64,000 nt of DNA from Geobacillus thermocatenulatus (lineage in GTDB: Bacteria; Bacillota; Bacilli; Bacillales; Anoxybacillaceae), in the NCBI RefSeq assembly GCF_002217655.1, contig NZ_NEWK01000002.1, positions 1,551,164-1,615,163 on the forward strand, written 5' to 3'. Below the pieces are notes generated by a model, which was not told the origin of the DNA, did no database searches, and saw nothing but the letters and a program-made list of their open reading frames with translations. The position numbers and the translations under genes were made by a program. Shown in pieces: positions 28,437 to 41,087 of this stretch; position 1 is the stretch's first letter, and each line of letters begins with the position of its first letter.

Positions 28437-28727
28437 TTACTCTAAAATGGCCGGCACACGGAACTGGCCGTCTTGCTGATCTGGCGCGTTTTTCAACACT
28501 TCTTCGCGCGGCAGCCCCGGTTCTGGAATATCCTCGCGCATCACGTTTCTCATATCAAGCACGTGCGAAGTCGGCGGAACGTTCTCCGTATCCAATTCAT
28601 TCAGCTGCTCAGCAAACGTAATAATCGCATCGAGCTGTTTCGTAAACATCTCGGCCTCTTCATCCGTAATCGCCAACCGCGCCAAATCGGCGACATGTTT
28701 CACTTGGTCAATGGAAATTCGCGACAT
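28437..28727 (-). CDS. gatC: Aspartyl/glutamyl-tRNA amidotransferase subunit C
   Basis: 96 residues, the standard length. [20 protein letters not shown] and the C-terminal [21 protein letters not shown] are typical. It wraps around GatA and stabilises the complex. First gene of the operon; GGAGGTG precedes the ATG by 7 bases. Its promoter must lie in 28728-28830, where no unmistakable sigma-A signal is seen. Confidence 0.95.
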   Translation of the reverse strand: MSRISIDQVKHVADLARLAITDEEAEMFTKQLDAIITFAEQLNELDTENVPPTSHVLDMRNVMREDIPEPGLPREEVLKNAPDQQDGQFRVPAILE

Positions 28728-29093
28728 AGTTTCACCTCCAACGAGTTCGACCTATCACAATACCATGATGATACCAAACTTTTATCCAATGAAGCAACCG
28801 TTGCCACGTGTTCTGGGCGAGAATCAATCTATATATTCACGATGCAAATGAATACAACGTTCCATAACATCTCCCAATAGCGAAGGCAGGCGTGAAACCG
28901 GGAGGATTTGATGTTTGATGTAGGAATATTTCGTTTTCCTGAACAGCGCACGATGGGATGGCACACGCATGAGTAAACGGTTGATGGGAGGAAAAGGACG
29001 AGCTCCTATTTTAGACACAGGAAGGAATCGCTCGTGACGCCTTTTTTTATTCAAAGAAATACGATAAAATGAAAGCACAAGGAGGGAAATTGC
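28728..29093. other. Divergent intergenic region gatC / Uma2 gene
   Basis: No firm gene. A minus-strand frame 29117-28824 contains KYSYIKHQILPVSRLPSLLGDVMERCIHLHREY, which looks like real protein sequence but lacks a ribosome site and overlaps the next gene; it may be the tail of a decayed gene. An AAGGAGGG site for the Uma2 gene lies at 29081-29088. Confidence 0.35.
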
Positions 29094-29669
29094 ATGTCGC
29101 TGCCAAATCAAAATCATCCATGGACGTATGCAGATTACGTAAACTTCCCTGAGGAAAAACGATATGAGGGAACTGACGGCATCCTATTTATGACTCCTTC
29201 ACCTACACCAAGACATCAACGTATCGTGACAGCTTTGTCAGCACAGTTTTTCGACTTTCTACAACATTCCTCGTGTGAAGTATTTGTCGCACCGATCGAT
29301 GTATGTTTATTCGCAACAAAAGATACTCCTCTTCATGACATTAAAGATTGGTATATTCCCGATTTAATTGTTGTTTGTGACAAACAAAAAATTGGTGATG
29401 AGCGAATTTATGGGGCGCCTGATCTTATCGTAGAAATTCTTTCTCCATCTACCGCCAAACACGACCGCATTACGAAATTTCACAAGTACGAACAAGCCGG
29501 TGTCAGAGAATACTGGATTGTCGATCCGGTTCATGAGACCGTCGAAAAATATGCGTTGCAAGATCAAAAGTTTCACCAAGTGCAAGTGCACTATAAAGAT
29601 GAAACGATTTACCCTCATATTTTTCCCAAGCTCTTCATCTCATTGCCAAAAGTATTTGCTTCCATGTGA
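29094..29669 (+). CDS. Uma2-family (DUF820) putative restriction endonuclease-like protein
   Basis: 191 residues. The fold of the Uma2 family (PD-(D/E)XK-like) is suggested by the ordered residues: WYIPDLIVVCDKQK (Asp), GAPDLIVEILSPSTAKHDRITKFHKYEQAGVREYWIVDP (Glu, Lys). These proteins are frequent in thermophiles and cyanobacteria and their role is unsettled. AAGGAGGG lies 5 bases before the ATG. Lower GC than the neighbouring housekeeping genes. No partner gene is evident. Confidence 0.82.
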   Translation: MSLPNQNHPWTYADYVNFPEEKRYEGTDGILFMTPSPTPRHQRIVTALSAQFFDFLQHSSCEVFVAPIDVCLFATKDTPLHDIKDWYIPDLIVVCDKQKIGDERIYGAPDLIVEILSPSTAKHDRITKFHKYEQAGVREYWIVDPVHETVEKYALQDQKFHQVQVHYKDETIYPHIFPKLFISLPKVFASM

Positions 29670-29852
29670 ACATCTCATATTTTGGATGTTTCTGACAAAA
29701 ATCAAGAGGATTGTTGGGCATCGATATGGAATAAACCGTTGACAAACAAGGAATGTGAAGGAGTTTGTCCGCCATGGATGTTCAAATTTTCTCGATTGAC
29801 AGTAACGAACATATGTACTATAATGGCCATAACAGACGAAAAAGGGGGTATC

Positions 29853-30443
29853 ATGACGATGAGTGACGCTTTGCTCGCCCAAGTGCTTGATCGTCTGAAC
29901 ACCATGGACGGCACACTGCAAAAGCTCGTAGAAGGCCAAGAGCGGCTCGAGCGGGAACAAATCGCCATTCGTCAAGAACAAGAAGAAATTCGAAAAGAGC
30001 AACAAGAAATTCGGAGAGAACAGCAAGAAATCCGAAAAGAACAGCAAGAAATCCGAAAAGAACAACAGGAAATCCGTTTGGAACAACAGCGTCTGCGTCA
30101 AGAACAAGATTCGCTTCGCGCTGGGCAAACGGAATTGAACGGCATCGTGGCTGCTCTCCTCCACCGGCAAGATGAAACAGACGCCAAACTGGAAGCTCTC
30201 GCCGCTGACGTCCACCAGCTTCACCGGGAATTTTCCTCATTGAAACAAACGGTGGACCGCCTCGAACAAAAAATGGACTCCCGTTACGAACAATTGTCCG
30301 CCCAAATCGAAGACATCAAGCTCGACTTGAATTTCATCGCCCACCGCACCGTCGACAACGAACGAATCATTTACAGATCAGCGAGCGAGAAAGCCCACTC
30401 CTTGAGGGGTGGGATGAAAGCGAGCCGTTTTCTTCATAATTGA
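29853..30443 (+). CDS. Coiled-coil protein with heptad repeats, C-terminus replaced by IS sequence
   Basis: 196 residues from ATG 29853, preceded by AAAGGGGG; the frame upstream to 29682 lacks a site. After MSDALLAQVLDRLNTMDGTLQKLVEGQ it is nearly all coiled coil: about six tandem heptads of the type EIRKEQQ (residues ~37-85), then a second coil with LHREFSSLKQTVDRLEQKM and DLNFIAHRTVDNERIIYR. The last ~21 residues (SASEKAHSLRGG...) are encoded by an IS left end at 30376-30455, so the native C-terminus is lost. Similar proteins in Bacillaceae have no known function. It may act as a structural or phage-derived factor. Confidence 0.75.
   Translation: MTMSDALLAQVLDRLNTMDGTLQKLVEGQERLEREQIAIRQEQEEIRKEQQEIRREQQEIRKEQQEIRKEQQEIRLEQQRLRQEQDSLRAGQTELNGIVAALLHRQDETDAKLEALAADVHQLHREFSSLKQTVDRLEQKMDSRYEQLSAQIEDIKLDLNFIAHRTVDNERIIYRSASEKAHSLRGGMKASRFLHN
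29961..30110 (+). repeat. 21-bp tandem repeat within the coiled-coil gene
   Basis: Around seven imperfect copies of a 21-base unit (like CAAGAAATTCGAAAAGAGCAA) encode the EIRKEQQ heptads. Copies at 30019-30061 are almost identical, so copy number may vary by slippage. Confidence 0.8.
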
Positions 30444-30455
30444 ATGATGATGAAA
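30376..30455 (+). mobile_element. Solo left end of an IS200/IS605-family (TnpB-type) element
   Basis: 80 bases identical, in inverted orientation, to 58194-58273, where a TnpB gene follows. It holds the hairpin CCCACTCC / GGGGTGGG. Both copies begin just after TTAC plus one base, a target seen for IS605-type insertion. Here the element is cut at 30455 and joined to a truncated glyoxalase-like gene, so the insertion was followed by a deletion. Confidence 0.75.
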
Positions 30456-30843
30456 GTTTATCGAAGACGACACAGACGGCGCGTTTCGCTATCCGTTTTT
30501 CATTCAGTGGGGTGACCGTGATGATGTACGGATGAACGAGCTGGCGCCGCTCATGAGACACCCGATTGGCTCTGTTTCGCTCTCGTCAATTAGCCTCTAC
30601 ACCCTCGATCTGCAGCGGGCGGCCAACGGCTATCGCCGGCTGTTTGACTTGCCCGAACCCGATGTCGGGCGCGATGAGGCGGGAGCATACGCGGAGCTCG
30701 CTGTCGGCGGCATTGCGATTCGGTTCTATGAGGCTGACCGCCGTCATCCATCGACGCGCCCGTTTTCGTGCCGGCTTGTGGGCGTGCAGGAGCAGCGCCG
30801 CATCGAAATCGAGGGCGCCGCGTACATCATATCTGGCCCTTGA
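30456..30843 (+). pseudogene. Glyoxalase-like (VOC) protein, C-terminal fragment
   Basis: The open frame begins without a start exactly at the IS end (FIEDDTDGAFRYPFFIQWGDRDD) and continues MNELAPLMRHPIGSVSLSSISLYT to 30843, about 128 residues. The pattern PFFIQW and the later AELAVGGIAIRFYE suit the Glyoxalase_3 type of the VOC superfamily, missing its first half. An internal ATG at 30532 has no ribosome site, so it is probably not expressed. Confidence 0.65.
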
Positions 30844-31001
30844 CGGCCATTGTATTCCCACATACTGTGCGCCCCTCGCGCTAGGCGCCGCGCCAGCCCT
30901 TGGCGAATGTATTCTCACATACTCCCCTTTGCCGCGGAATAAGATGGAATAACCGCACCTTTATCCTCGCGCGGTGAAAACGGCAAAGGGGGAGTCCAAC
31001 C

Positions 31002-32477
31002 GTGTCCCATCCGTATGTTTCTCCAAAACTTTCAATGGAAACGATGATCTCAATTATTCGCCACGGCTTAAAGAAAACCGCGGCGCCTCAACATATCATC
31101 ATCATCGGCGCCGGGATGGCCGGGCTTGTCGCGGCGTCATTGCTAAAGCAGGCGGGCCATCGCGTCACCATTTTAGAAGCAGCTGAGCGGGTCGGCGGCC
31201 GCATCTACACGCTCCGCTCCAACTTTCGCGACGACCAGTATCTCGAAGCCGGCGCGATGCGCATTCCCCACACCCATCCATTGACGTTGGAATACATCAA
31301 AAAATTCAACTTGCCGCTTCATCCGTTTATCAACAGCACCCAGCGCGACATTCTATATTTCCGCGGCGTGAAGGCGCGTCTTGGTGAATATGAGCGGCAT
31401 CCCGGCCTCTTTGGCTTTCCGGTCGCCCCGCACGAACAGGGCAAAACCGCTTCCCAATTATTGCAAATGGCGATTCGTCCGGTCGTTCAATTCATTGAGC
31501 AAAATCCGGAACAACATTGGCCGATCGTCATCGAACAACTCGACCGCTACTCGCTTGACTCGTATTTGCGTTACAACCCGTTCGGCCTGTCGTTGTCCGT
31601 CGGCGCCATCGATATGATCAAAGCCGTTCTTTCGCTCGGAGGATTGCCAGAACTGTCGTTTTTGGAAATGCTGCGTGAATTGATGGTGCTGTTTACCCCG
31701 AACATCCGTTTTTACGAAATCGTCGGCGGAAACGACCGGCTTCCAAAAGCCTTTTTGCCGCAGCTGAAAGATGATATCCTTTTCAGCCACAAAGTGCAAA
31801 AAATCGTCCAGGATCCCAACGGCGTCACCATCCATGCCACGCACACCAAAATTCTTCAACCGTTTCAAGTCACCGCCGATCGAGCAATCGTCACCATCCC
31901 ATTTTCGATTTTGCAGTTTGTCGACATCGAACCCCGCCATTCATTTTCCGAAAACAAATGGAAAGCCATTCGTGAACTTCATTATGCCGGTTCGACGAAA
32001 ACGGGCATCCAGTTTAAAACGCGGTTTTGGGAAAAGGAAGGCATGTTTGGGGGCAGAACCGTTTCCGATCTGCCGATTACGTATACACAATATCCGAGCC
32101 AAGGCATTGGCACCACGGGGCCAGGCGTCGTACTGGCGAGCTATACGTGGGAAGATGACACCATTCCTTGGGACAGCTTGGGTGATGAAGAGCGACTGGA
32201 ATATACGCTGAAAAATTTAGCGATCCTCCATGGAGAGCAAGTGTACCGTGAATTTGAAACCGGAACAAGCCATAGTTGGGTGCGCTATCCGTACTCCGGC
32301 GGCGCCTTCACGATGATGAAGCCGAATCAAGTGACAGAGCTGTCGCCATACATTGCGTCTCCTGAGGGACGAGTGCATTTTGCCGGGGAACATGCTTCCA
32401 CCCACCACGGTTGGATTCAAGGCGCCATTGAATCCGGCATTCGCGTCGCCCATGAAGTGAACAATGCACAGGCTTGA
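31002..32477 (+). CDS. Flavin-dependent amine/L-amino-acid oxidase
   Basis: 491 residues from GTG 31002, with AAGGGGGAG 7 bases upstream. The FAD fold is shown by GAGMAGLVAASLLKQAG, the ERVGGRIYT motif and EAGAMRIPHTHPLTLEYI; the C-terminal FAD site is VHFAGEHASTHHGWIQGAIESG, as in snake-venom-type L-amino acid oxidases. It would deaminate an amine or amino acid, producing hydrogen peroxide and ammonia. No signal peptide is seen. Single gene; substrate unknown. Confidence 0.87.
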   Translation: MSHPYVSPKLSMETMISIIRHGLKKTAAPQHIIIIGAGMAGLVAASLLKQAGHRVTILEAAERVGGRIYTLRSNFRDDQYLEAGAMRIPHTHPLTLEYIKKFNLPLHPFINSTQRDILYFRGVKARLGEYERHPGLFGFPVAPHEQGKTASQLLQMAIRPVVQFIEQNPEQHWPIVIEQLDRYSLDSYLRYNPFGLSLSVGAIDMIKAVLSLGGLPELSFLEMLRELMVLFTPNIRFYEIVGGNDRLPKAFLPQLKDDILFSHKVQKIVQDPNGVTIHATHTKILQPFQVTADRAIVTIPFSILQFVDIEPRHSFSENKWKAIRELHYAGSTKTGIQFKTRFWEKEGMFGGRTVSDLPITYTQYPSQGIGTTGPGVVLASYTWEDDTIPWDSLGDEERLEYTLKNLAILHGEQVYREFETGTSHSWVRYPYSGGAFTMMKPNQVTELSPYIASPEGRVHFAGEHASTHHGWIQGAIESGIRVAHEVNNAQA

Positions 32478-32561
32478 CGAACCACTGGCAACCGGCACCA
32501 TCGTTTGGATTGGCCATGAACGATCAAATGCACCGTCATGATCGCATAAAAAGACCTCCTG

Positions 32562-33122
32562 TCATCGCCGTTGACGATGATGACGGAACAGGCTCATCCG
32601 CTCATACAGCGTCAGAACGTCTTCGGCGCTGACAATTAGCTTGAGGTCTTCCGGCGCGGCAAATCCGTTTTCGACCGTATGCCGAAGCAAATGAAGAAGG
32701 GGGTCGAAAAACCCGTCCACGTTGAGCAGGCCGATCGGTTTTTGGTGGAGGCCGACGCGCGACCATGAGAGCACTTCAAACAGCTCTTCATACGTCCCGT
32801 ACCCTCCTGGCAGGGCGATAAACCCGTCGGCCGACTCATACATTTTCGCTTTGCGGGTATGCATTGTATCGACGACCAACAGTTCGCTCAACCGATTATG
32901 CGCCACTTCCCGTTCCTTCAAAAATTGCGGAATGATCCCAACCACGCGCCCTTGATGACGCAGCGCCGCCTCAGCAACCTCTCCCATCAAGCCCCGTGTC
33001 CCTCCGCCGTAAATGAGCGTAATGCCGCTTCGGGCTAAAAACGTTCCGAGCGCTTTCGCCGCTTCCTTATATCTCCCATCGTTTCCATTGCTTGATCCGC
33101 AAAACACGCAAATCGCCTTCAA
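32562..33122 (-). CDS. LOG-family protein (cytokinin riboside 5'-monophosphate phosphoribohydrolase-like)
   Basis: 186 residues. The family motif PGGYGTYEE and the nucleotide site (CVFCGSSNG; YGGGTRGLMG) are intact. LOG enzymes cleave the ribosyl-base bond of nucleoside monophosphates; homologues in Bacillus include YvdD. The start is a TTG at 33122, with GGAGG about 12 bases upstream. Position beside DNA metabolism genes is not informative. Confidence 0.85.
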   Translation of the reverse strand: MKAICVFCGSSNGNDGRYKEAAKALGTFLARSGITLIYGGGTRGLMGEVAEAALRHQGRVVGIIPQFLKEREVAHNRLSELLVVDTMHTRKAKMYESADGFIALPGGYGTYEELFEVLSWSRVGLHQKPIGLLNVDGFFDPLLHLLRHTVENGFAAPEDLKLIVSAEDVLTLYERMSLFRHHRQRR

Positions 33123-33255
33123 GTCTCACACCCGCCTCCTGCCATAACCTGTTGCTCGTTTTGCATCCGTTTTCGAGTGCTGCGCTCATTTTCCTACCGT
33201 CATTATACAATGCTCTTCCTGTTCTTTCCACCATCGTTCGGACGGCCTTTTCGCG

Positions 33256-33283
33256 CAAAAAAGGGCCGCTGCTGCAGCCCTTT
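33256..33283 (-). terminator. Terminator after yerH
   Basis: On the minus strand AAGGGC and GCCCTT enclose a 10-base loop and six T follow. It closes the yerA-yerH transcription unit, 80 bases past yerH. Confidence 0.8.
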
Positions 33284-33362
33284 CCGCTTCCTTCATTTTT
33301 GGAGAATCAAATGTTCGGATCACTCCGTTCGCCGTATCCCAAATAACGCGATGATGCCGACC

Positions 33363-36616
<3,254 letters not shown>

Positions 36617-38791
36617 TTACACTTTCTCAATCGGCGCAAATTTAGCGAGCAGACGTTTAATGCCGATCGGGCTCGGGAAGGCGATATCGAGTTCTTGGTC
36701 GTTGCCTTCGCCGCGGACACTGACAACCGTACCGATTCCCCATTTCCGGTGGTTCGCCCGGTCGCCGACTTTCCACGGTCCAACGGCGCCGCTTGCCTGC
36801 GGACGCGAAACGGCCGGACGGGAGGCGGCCGCTTGGCGGCGCGAGGCTGTCTCCAGCAAATGCGCGGGAATCTCCTCTAAAAAGCGCGACGGCGGGTTCA
36901 TTTGGATGTTGCCAAACAGCGTCCGCATTTGTGCGCTCGTCAGCACAAGTTCTTCCTCCGCGCGGGTGATGCCAACGTACGCCAGGCGCCGTTCTTCTTC
37001 CATCTCATCATCATCCTCGAGAGAGCGGTTGTGCGGGAAAATGCCTTCCTCCATGCCGATCAAAAACACGACTGGAAACTCGAGCCCTTTGGCGGCATGC
37101 AACGTCATCAACATGACGGCATCTCCTTCAGCGGCCTGTTCCGTCCCGTTCAGCTCGTCCAAATCAGAAATGAGCGCCAAATCGGTTAAAAAGGCGATGA
37201 GCGATTTATCGTCGCTCACATTTTCAAAATGCTTTGTCACCGACAAAAACTCGTCCAAGTTCTCGAGCCGGCTTTGCGCTTCAATCGTCCGCTCCGCCTT
37301 GAGCATCTCGCGGTAGCCCGATTGGTCGAGCACCTCTTCCACCAGTTCCGTCACCGAAACGTATTCTTGCAGCTGCGTCCATTGTTCAAGTTGTCCGCGA
37401 AACGCGGCGAGCGCACCGGCCGTTTTCGCACTGAAACCGACCATCTCCAGCTCGCCGAGCGCCTCAAACAAGGACAGCTCATGCTCGGCCGCATAGCGGA
37501 CCAATTTGTCGATCGTCGAAGCGCCGATGCCGCGCTTTGGCACGTTGATGATGCGAAGCAAGCTCAAATCGTCATCGGGGTTGGCGATGACGCGCAAGTA
37601 AGCAAGAATGTCTTTAATTTCTTTTCGGTCATAGAACTTTAAGCCGCCGACGATTTGGTACGGAATGTTCGCTTTTAAAAACATTTCCTCGATGACGCGC
37701 GACTGGGCGTTCGTCCGATAAAGCACGGCAAAATCGCGGTAGCGGCGCTCCCCGCTCTCAACCGCCTCTTGAATGCGGCGGGCGACAAATTGCGCTTCGT
37801 CCACCTCGTTCATCGCTTCATAATAGACGATCGGCTTCCCTTCCGGGTTTTCCGTCCACAACCGCTTTGGCTTTCGATTGACATTATGCGCAATGACTTC
37901 ATTGGCCGCCTGCAAAATGCGTTTCGTCGAGCGGTAGTTCTGTTCAAGCAAAATGACTTTCGCGTTCGGGTAGTCGCGCTCAAACGATAAAATGTTGCGA
38001 ATGTCCGCCCCGCGCCACCGGTAAATCGACTGGTCGGCATCGCCGACGGCGCAAATATTTTGGAACCGCTCTGTGAGCTTTTTCACCAGCGTATATTGAG
38101 CGCGGTTCGTATCCTGGTACTCATCGATATGGATGTACTGGAACTTATACTGGTAATATTGAAGCACATCCGGCACGCGGTCAAACAAGTGGATCGTCGT
38201 CATGATCAAATCGTCGAAATCGAGCGAATGATTGCGGAGAAGACGCTGTTGATACTCTTGATACACGTCGCCAACGATCTTTTCGTAGTACGTCGATGCC
38301 CGCTTCGCGAATTGCTCGGGCGTGAGCAAATCGTTTTTCGCCCCGCTGATCGTCGCTAAAATCGTCCGCGGCTCAAATTTTTTTGGATCGATATTTTTGT
38401 CTTTCAAAATCGCTTTGATGACCGAAAGCTGATCCGTCGGGTCAAGGATGGAAAAATTGCGATTGATGCCGATGCGGTCAATGTCGCGGCGCAATATGCG
38501 GACGCACATCGAATGGAACGTTGAAATCCACACGTCTTCCGCCGCCCCGCCTAAGAGCGCCTGCACCCGCTCCCTCATCTCACGCGCCGCTTTGTTCGTA
38601 AACGTAATGGCTAAAATATTCCACGGCGCCACCTGTTTTTCCGCCATCAAATAGGCAATCCGGTGCGTCAGCACGCGCGTTTTTCCGCTGCCCGCTCCCG
38701 CCATGATGAGCAATGGGCCTTCTGTCGTTTTAACGGCTTCTTGCTGCTCTTTGTTTAAATGGGCGAGCAGCTGTTCCGATAAAAAGTTCAT
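36617..38791 (-). CDS. pcrA: ATP-dependent DNA helicase PcrA
   Basis: 724 residues from ATG 38791, the size of Geobacillus stearothermophilus PcrA. Superfamily 1 motifs: Walker [12 protein letters not shown], motif [12 protein letters not shown], motif [17 protein letters not shown], motif [10 protein letters not shown], motif [17 protein letters not shown] and motif [12 protein letters not shown]. It unwinds DNA 3' to 5' in repair and plasmid replication. It lies 28 bases after pcrB. The ribosome site is GGTGGTG. Confidence 0.97.
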   Translation of the reverse strand: MNFLSEQLLAHLNKEQQEAVKTTEGPLLIMAGAGSGKTRVLTHRIAYLMAEKQVAPWNILAITFTNKAAREMRERVQALLGGAAEDVWISTFHSMCVRILRRDIDRIGINRNFSILDPTDQLSVIKAILKDKNIDPKKFEPRTILATISGAKNDLLTPEQFAKRASTYYEKIVGDVYQEYQQRLLRNHSLDFDDLIMTTIHLFDRVPDVLQYYQYKFQYIHIDEYQDTNRAQYTLVKKLTERFQNICAVGDADQSIYRWRGADIRNILSFERDYPNAKVILLEQNYRSTKRILQAANEVIAHNVNRKPKRLWTENPEGKPIVYYEAMNEVDEAQFVARRIQEAVESGERRYRDFAVLYRTNAQSRVIEEMFLKANIPYQIVGGLKFYDRKEIKDILAYLRVIANPDDDLSLLRIINVPKRGIGASTIDKLVRYAAEHELSLFEALGELEMVGFSAKTAGALAAFRGQLEQWTQLQEYVSVTELVEEVLDQSGYREMLKAERTIEAQSRLENLDEFLSVTKHFENVSDDKSLIAFLTDLALISDLDELNGTEQAAEGDAVMLMTLHAAKGLEFPVVFLIGMEEGIFPHNRSLEDDDEMEEERRLAYVGITRAEEELVLTSAQMRTLFGNIQMNPPSRFLEEIPAHLLETASRRQAAASRPAVSRPQASGAVGPWKVGDRANHRKWGIGTVVSVRGEGNDQELDIAFPSPIGIKRLLAKFAPIEKV

Positions 38792-38819
38792 TGTTTTCAC
38801 CACCAATACACCATATGTT

Positions 38820-39521
38820 CTATTTCGCCTCATTCGCCCGCTTTACGGCGTCCACGGTCAGCAGCGCCTGTTCAAACGATTCGTAAATCGCGTTGCCGAC
38901 GACAACAGTATCCGCCCAGCGCGCCATCTCGGCTGCCTGCTCCGGTGTGGTGATGCCGCCGCCGTAAAACAGCTGCGTCTCGCTGAGCGCCTGCTTCACT
39001 TTTTCCACCAAGGCGGGGTCGCCGTATATGCCGCTGTATTCAAGATAAAAGATCGGCAGCTTGTACAAATGTTGAGCGAGGCGGACGTAGGCCACAACGT
39101 CATCTTCACTCAGTCCGGCGTCGGCTTCGGTGAGCTTCGCCGCCTTGCATTCCGGGTTTAAAATGCAATACCCTTCAGCGAAAATCTCATCCCAGTTCAT
39201 GACATCGCCGTATTGTTTCACCGCCTCGTGATGACGGCCGATGATCCACTCCGCCTGCCGGCTGTTTAACACGATCGGAACCAAATATACGTCAAATCCC
39301 GGCGTCAGCGCTTCGACGTCGGTGACTTCGAGCGCGCATGGCACCGAAAAACGGCGGATGCGAGCCAATAAATCCAGCACGTTGTCGATGGTCACCCCGT
39401 CGGTTCCGCCGACGATGACGGCATCCGTTCCCGACTCGCAAAGGCGCTCAAGGCGCTCATCATCGATCGATTTATTCGGGTCGAGTTTAAACACATGGCG
39501 CCAAGCGCGAATCTCCTCCAT
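38820..39521 (-). CDS. pcrB: Heptaprenylglyceryl phosphate synthase
   Basis: 233 residues from ATG 39521, with GGAGGG 9 bases upstream; the longer frame is not supported. TIM-barrel prenyltransferase with [23 protein letters not shown] and [29 protein letters not shown]. It joins heptaprenyl diphosphate to sn-glycerol-1-phosphate, making an archaeal-type ether lipid found in Bacillales. First of pcrB-pcrA-ligA. Confidence 0.93.
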   Translation of the reverse strand: MEEIRAWRHVFKLDPNKSIDDERLERLCESGTDAVIVGGTDGVTIDNVLDLLARIRRFSVPCALEVTDVEALTPGFDVYLVPIVLNSRQAEWIIGRHHEAVKQYGDVMNWDEIFAEGYCILNPECKAAKLTEADAGLSEDDVVAYVRLAQHLYKLPIFYLEYSGIYGDPALVEKVKQALSETQLFYGGGITTPEQAAEMARWADTVVVGNAIYESFEQALLTVDAVKRANEAK

Positions 39522-39619
39522 AGCGGTAACCCTCCACTCATTTCTCCATTGTTCCATTATAACAAATCCGCAAAAAGAAAAGGAGTTCCTTTGCAAATGG
39601 AAGGAATCTCCTTGCCGCA

Positions 39620-39955
39620 TCAGTCTGTGACCGCTTCGTTGGCTTCTTTCTCTTCTTGCTGTTGCTCCTCTTTAATGCGATCGAGCGCCATGGCGTAAGC
39701 ATCATTGCCGTAGTTGAGGCAGCGCTTGACGCGCGAAATCGTCGCCGTGCTCGCCCCCGTTTCCGTTTCGATTTTATGGTACGTATATCCTTCGCGCAAC
39801 ATGCGGGCAACCTCAAGCCGCTGGGCGAGCGCCTGGATTTCATTCACGGTGCATAAATCATCAAAAAAACGATAACACTCTTCTAAATCGCGCAGCGATA
39901 AAATCGCTTTAAATAATTGATCCAACTCTCTGCCGCGCAGTTTGTCAATTTGCAT
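39620..39955 (-). CDS. yerC: YerC/YecD family TrpR-related protein
   Basis: 111 residues from ATG 39955 behind AAGGAGG. The TrpR-like helix-turn-helix reads [42 protein letters not shown]. Function in Bacillus is unclear; a DNA-binding role is inferred from the fold. It follows yerB by 97 bases and precedes pcrB. Confidence 0.9.
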   Translation of the reverse strand: MQIDKLRGRELDQLFKAILSLRDLEECYRFFDDLCTVNEIQALAQRLEVARMLREGYTYHKIETETGASTATISRVKRCLNYGNDAYAMALDRIKEEQQQEEKEANEAVTD

Positions 39956-40052
39956 AGCTGCTTCCTCCTTGCGTTTTGGCGGGAAAATGTTGTAGCCAAC
40001 CAATCTGCGAATCCACCGCCCCTTGCCTTGCAACGGACAAAGCAGAGGGACG

Positions 40053-41069
40053 CTATTTCCATTGAACGATCTCCAAGTTGGGCACGATATTGATCCAGGT
40101 CTTGCCCGGCACAAATCCGATCGGAGCCCCGTTATGGTACGGCAACAGCCGGCCGTCGACGTTTTTCCATTCAATCGGCTGGATGACGCCGTTTTGCAAC
40201 AAGTAGCCTTGACCGCCGGACGTAAGGTCAATGTCGCGCCGCCCGTGGCTGTCGATCACTTGATGGCGGGTGGCGATGATCATGACGTTTTGCACGACAA
40301 CCGGATCGCCCGTATCGTAATCGATCGTCTGCTCGCCGCCGCTGTACCGGTAATACCCCTTTTGTTCCGAAACATATTGGTATTCGACCTGGGCATAGGC
40401 GCGATGCGAATAGGCGATGTGAACCGTCTCGACCTTCTTGCCTCTCGGCTCATCGGTGCGAAACGATAGCGGGGCAACGTTGTCCGTCCAAGCATACCCG
40501 TTTTGTTTCGCTCCTTTTTCGATGTTGGCGAATGAAATGTATGAGTTGTGCGGCGCCCTGCGGAACGAGACACGCTGAAACAGCGTGCCGTCGTAAAACA
40601 ATCCGTTCAAATAGTCGATTCCGCCTCCCTCAAGACGCACTTTCGCCTCCGGACTCCAGCCGTGGCATACATACAGGGCATGGTAGCCTTCACTCAAGTC
40701 AATATAGTAATCACGCGCGCTTCGCACCGGTCCGACCCGCTCCGGCCGTTCGCTTTGGTAAAGCGCCAAAAAGCGGGTGATATCGCCCTCGGCGAGCACC
40801 TCATACACGATATCCGCCTTGCTTAATCCCGACTGTGGGCGCGCCTTCGGGTGGTTGTTGATCATCACGCCGACAACCCGTTGATGGATGTTCCCTTTCG
40901 CCGGCAGCCCCGTCAGCGGGAATGTTTGTTTTTCCTCCGCCGGAGGCTTGGACGGCTGCTCCTGCCGAGGAGCCGGTTCGGCCTGCTTCGGCTCGCTTTT
41001 GGTCGTGCAGCCGCCTAACAACAATGCCGCGCAACTGACAGCGAACAGCCAATGTTTCAATGGACACAC
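40053..41069 (-). CDS. yerB: DUF3048-domain lipoprotein
   Basis: 338 residues from GTG 41069. The lipobox LLLGGC places the lipidated Cys at about residue 21, followed by a Pro/Glu/Gln-rich linker (PKQAEPAPRQEQPSKPPAEE) and the DUF3048 domain (VVGVMINNHPKARPQSGLSKADIVYEVLAEGDITRFLALYQ and YYIDLSEGYHALYVCHGWSPEAK). Exposed on the outer face of the membrane; function unknown. Gap to yerA is 18 bases. Confidence 0.9.
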   Translation of the reverse strand: MCPLKHWLFAVSCAALLLGGCTTKSEPKQAEPAPRQEQPSKPPAEEKQTFPLTGLPAKGNIHQRVVGVMINNHPKARPQSGLSKADIVYEVLAEGDITRFLALYQSERPERVGPVRSARDYYIDLSEGYHALYVCHGWSPEAKVRLEGGGIDYLNGLFYDGTLFQRVSFRRAPHNSYISFANIEKGAKQNGYAWTDNVAPLSFRTDEPRGKKVETVHIAYSHRAYAQVEYQYVSEQKGYYRYSGGEQTIDYDTGDPVVVQNVMIIATRHQVIDSHGRRDIDLTSGGQGYLLQNGVIQPIEWKNVDGRLLPYHNGAPIGFVPGKTWINIVPNLEIVQWK

Positions 41070-41087
41070 AACCTTTTCTTTTTTATT

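Noticed and set aside
28824-29117. 97-residue minus-strand frame upstream of the Uma2 gene
   Set aside because: Protein-like stretch but no ribosome site, and it overlaps the start of a well supported divergent gene; recorded only as a possible relic.
29961-30110. CRISPR array
   Set aside because: The repeats are contiguous 21-mers in a coding frame, with no spacers.
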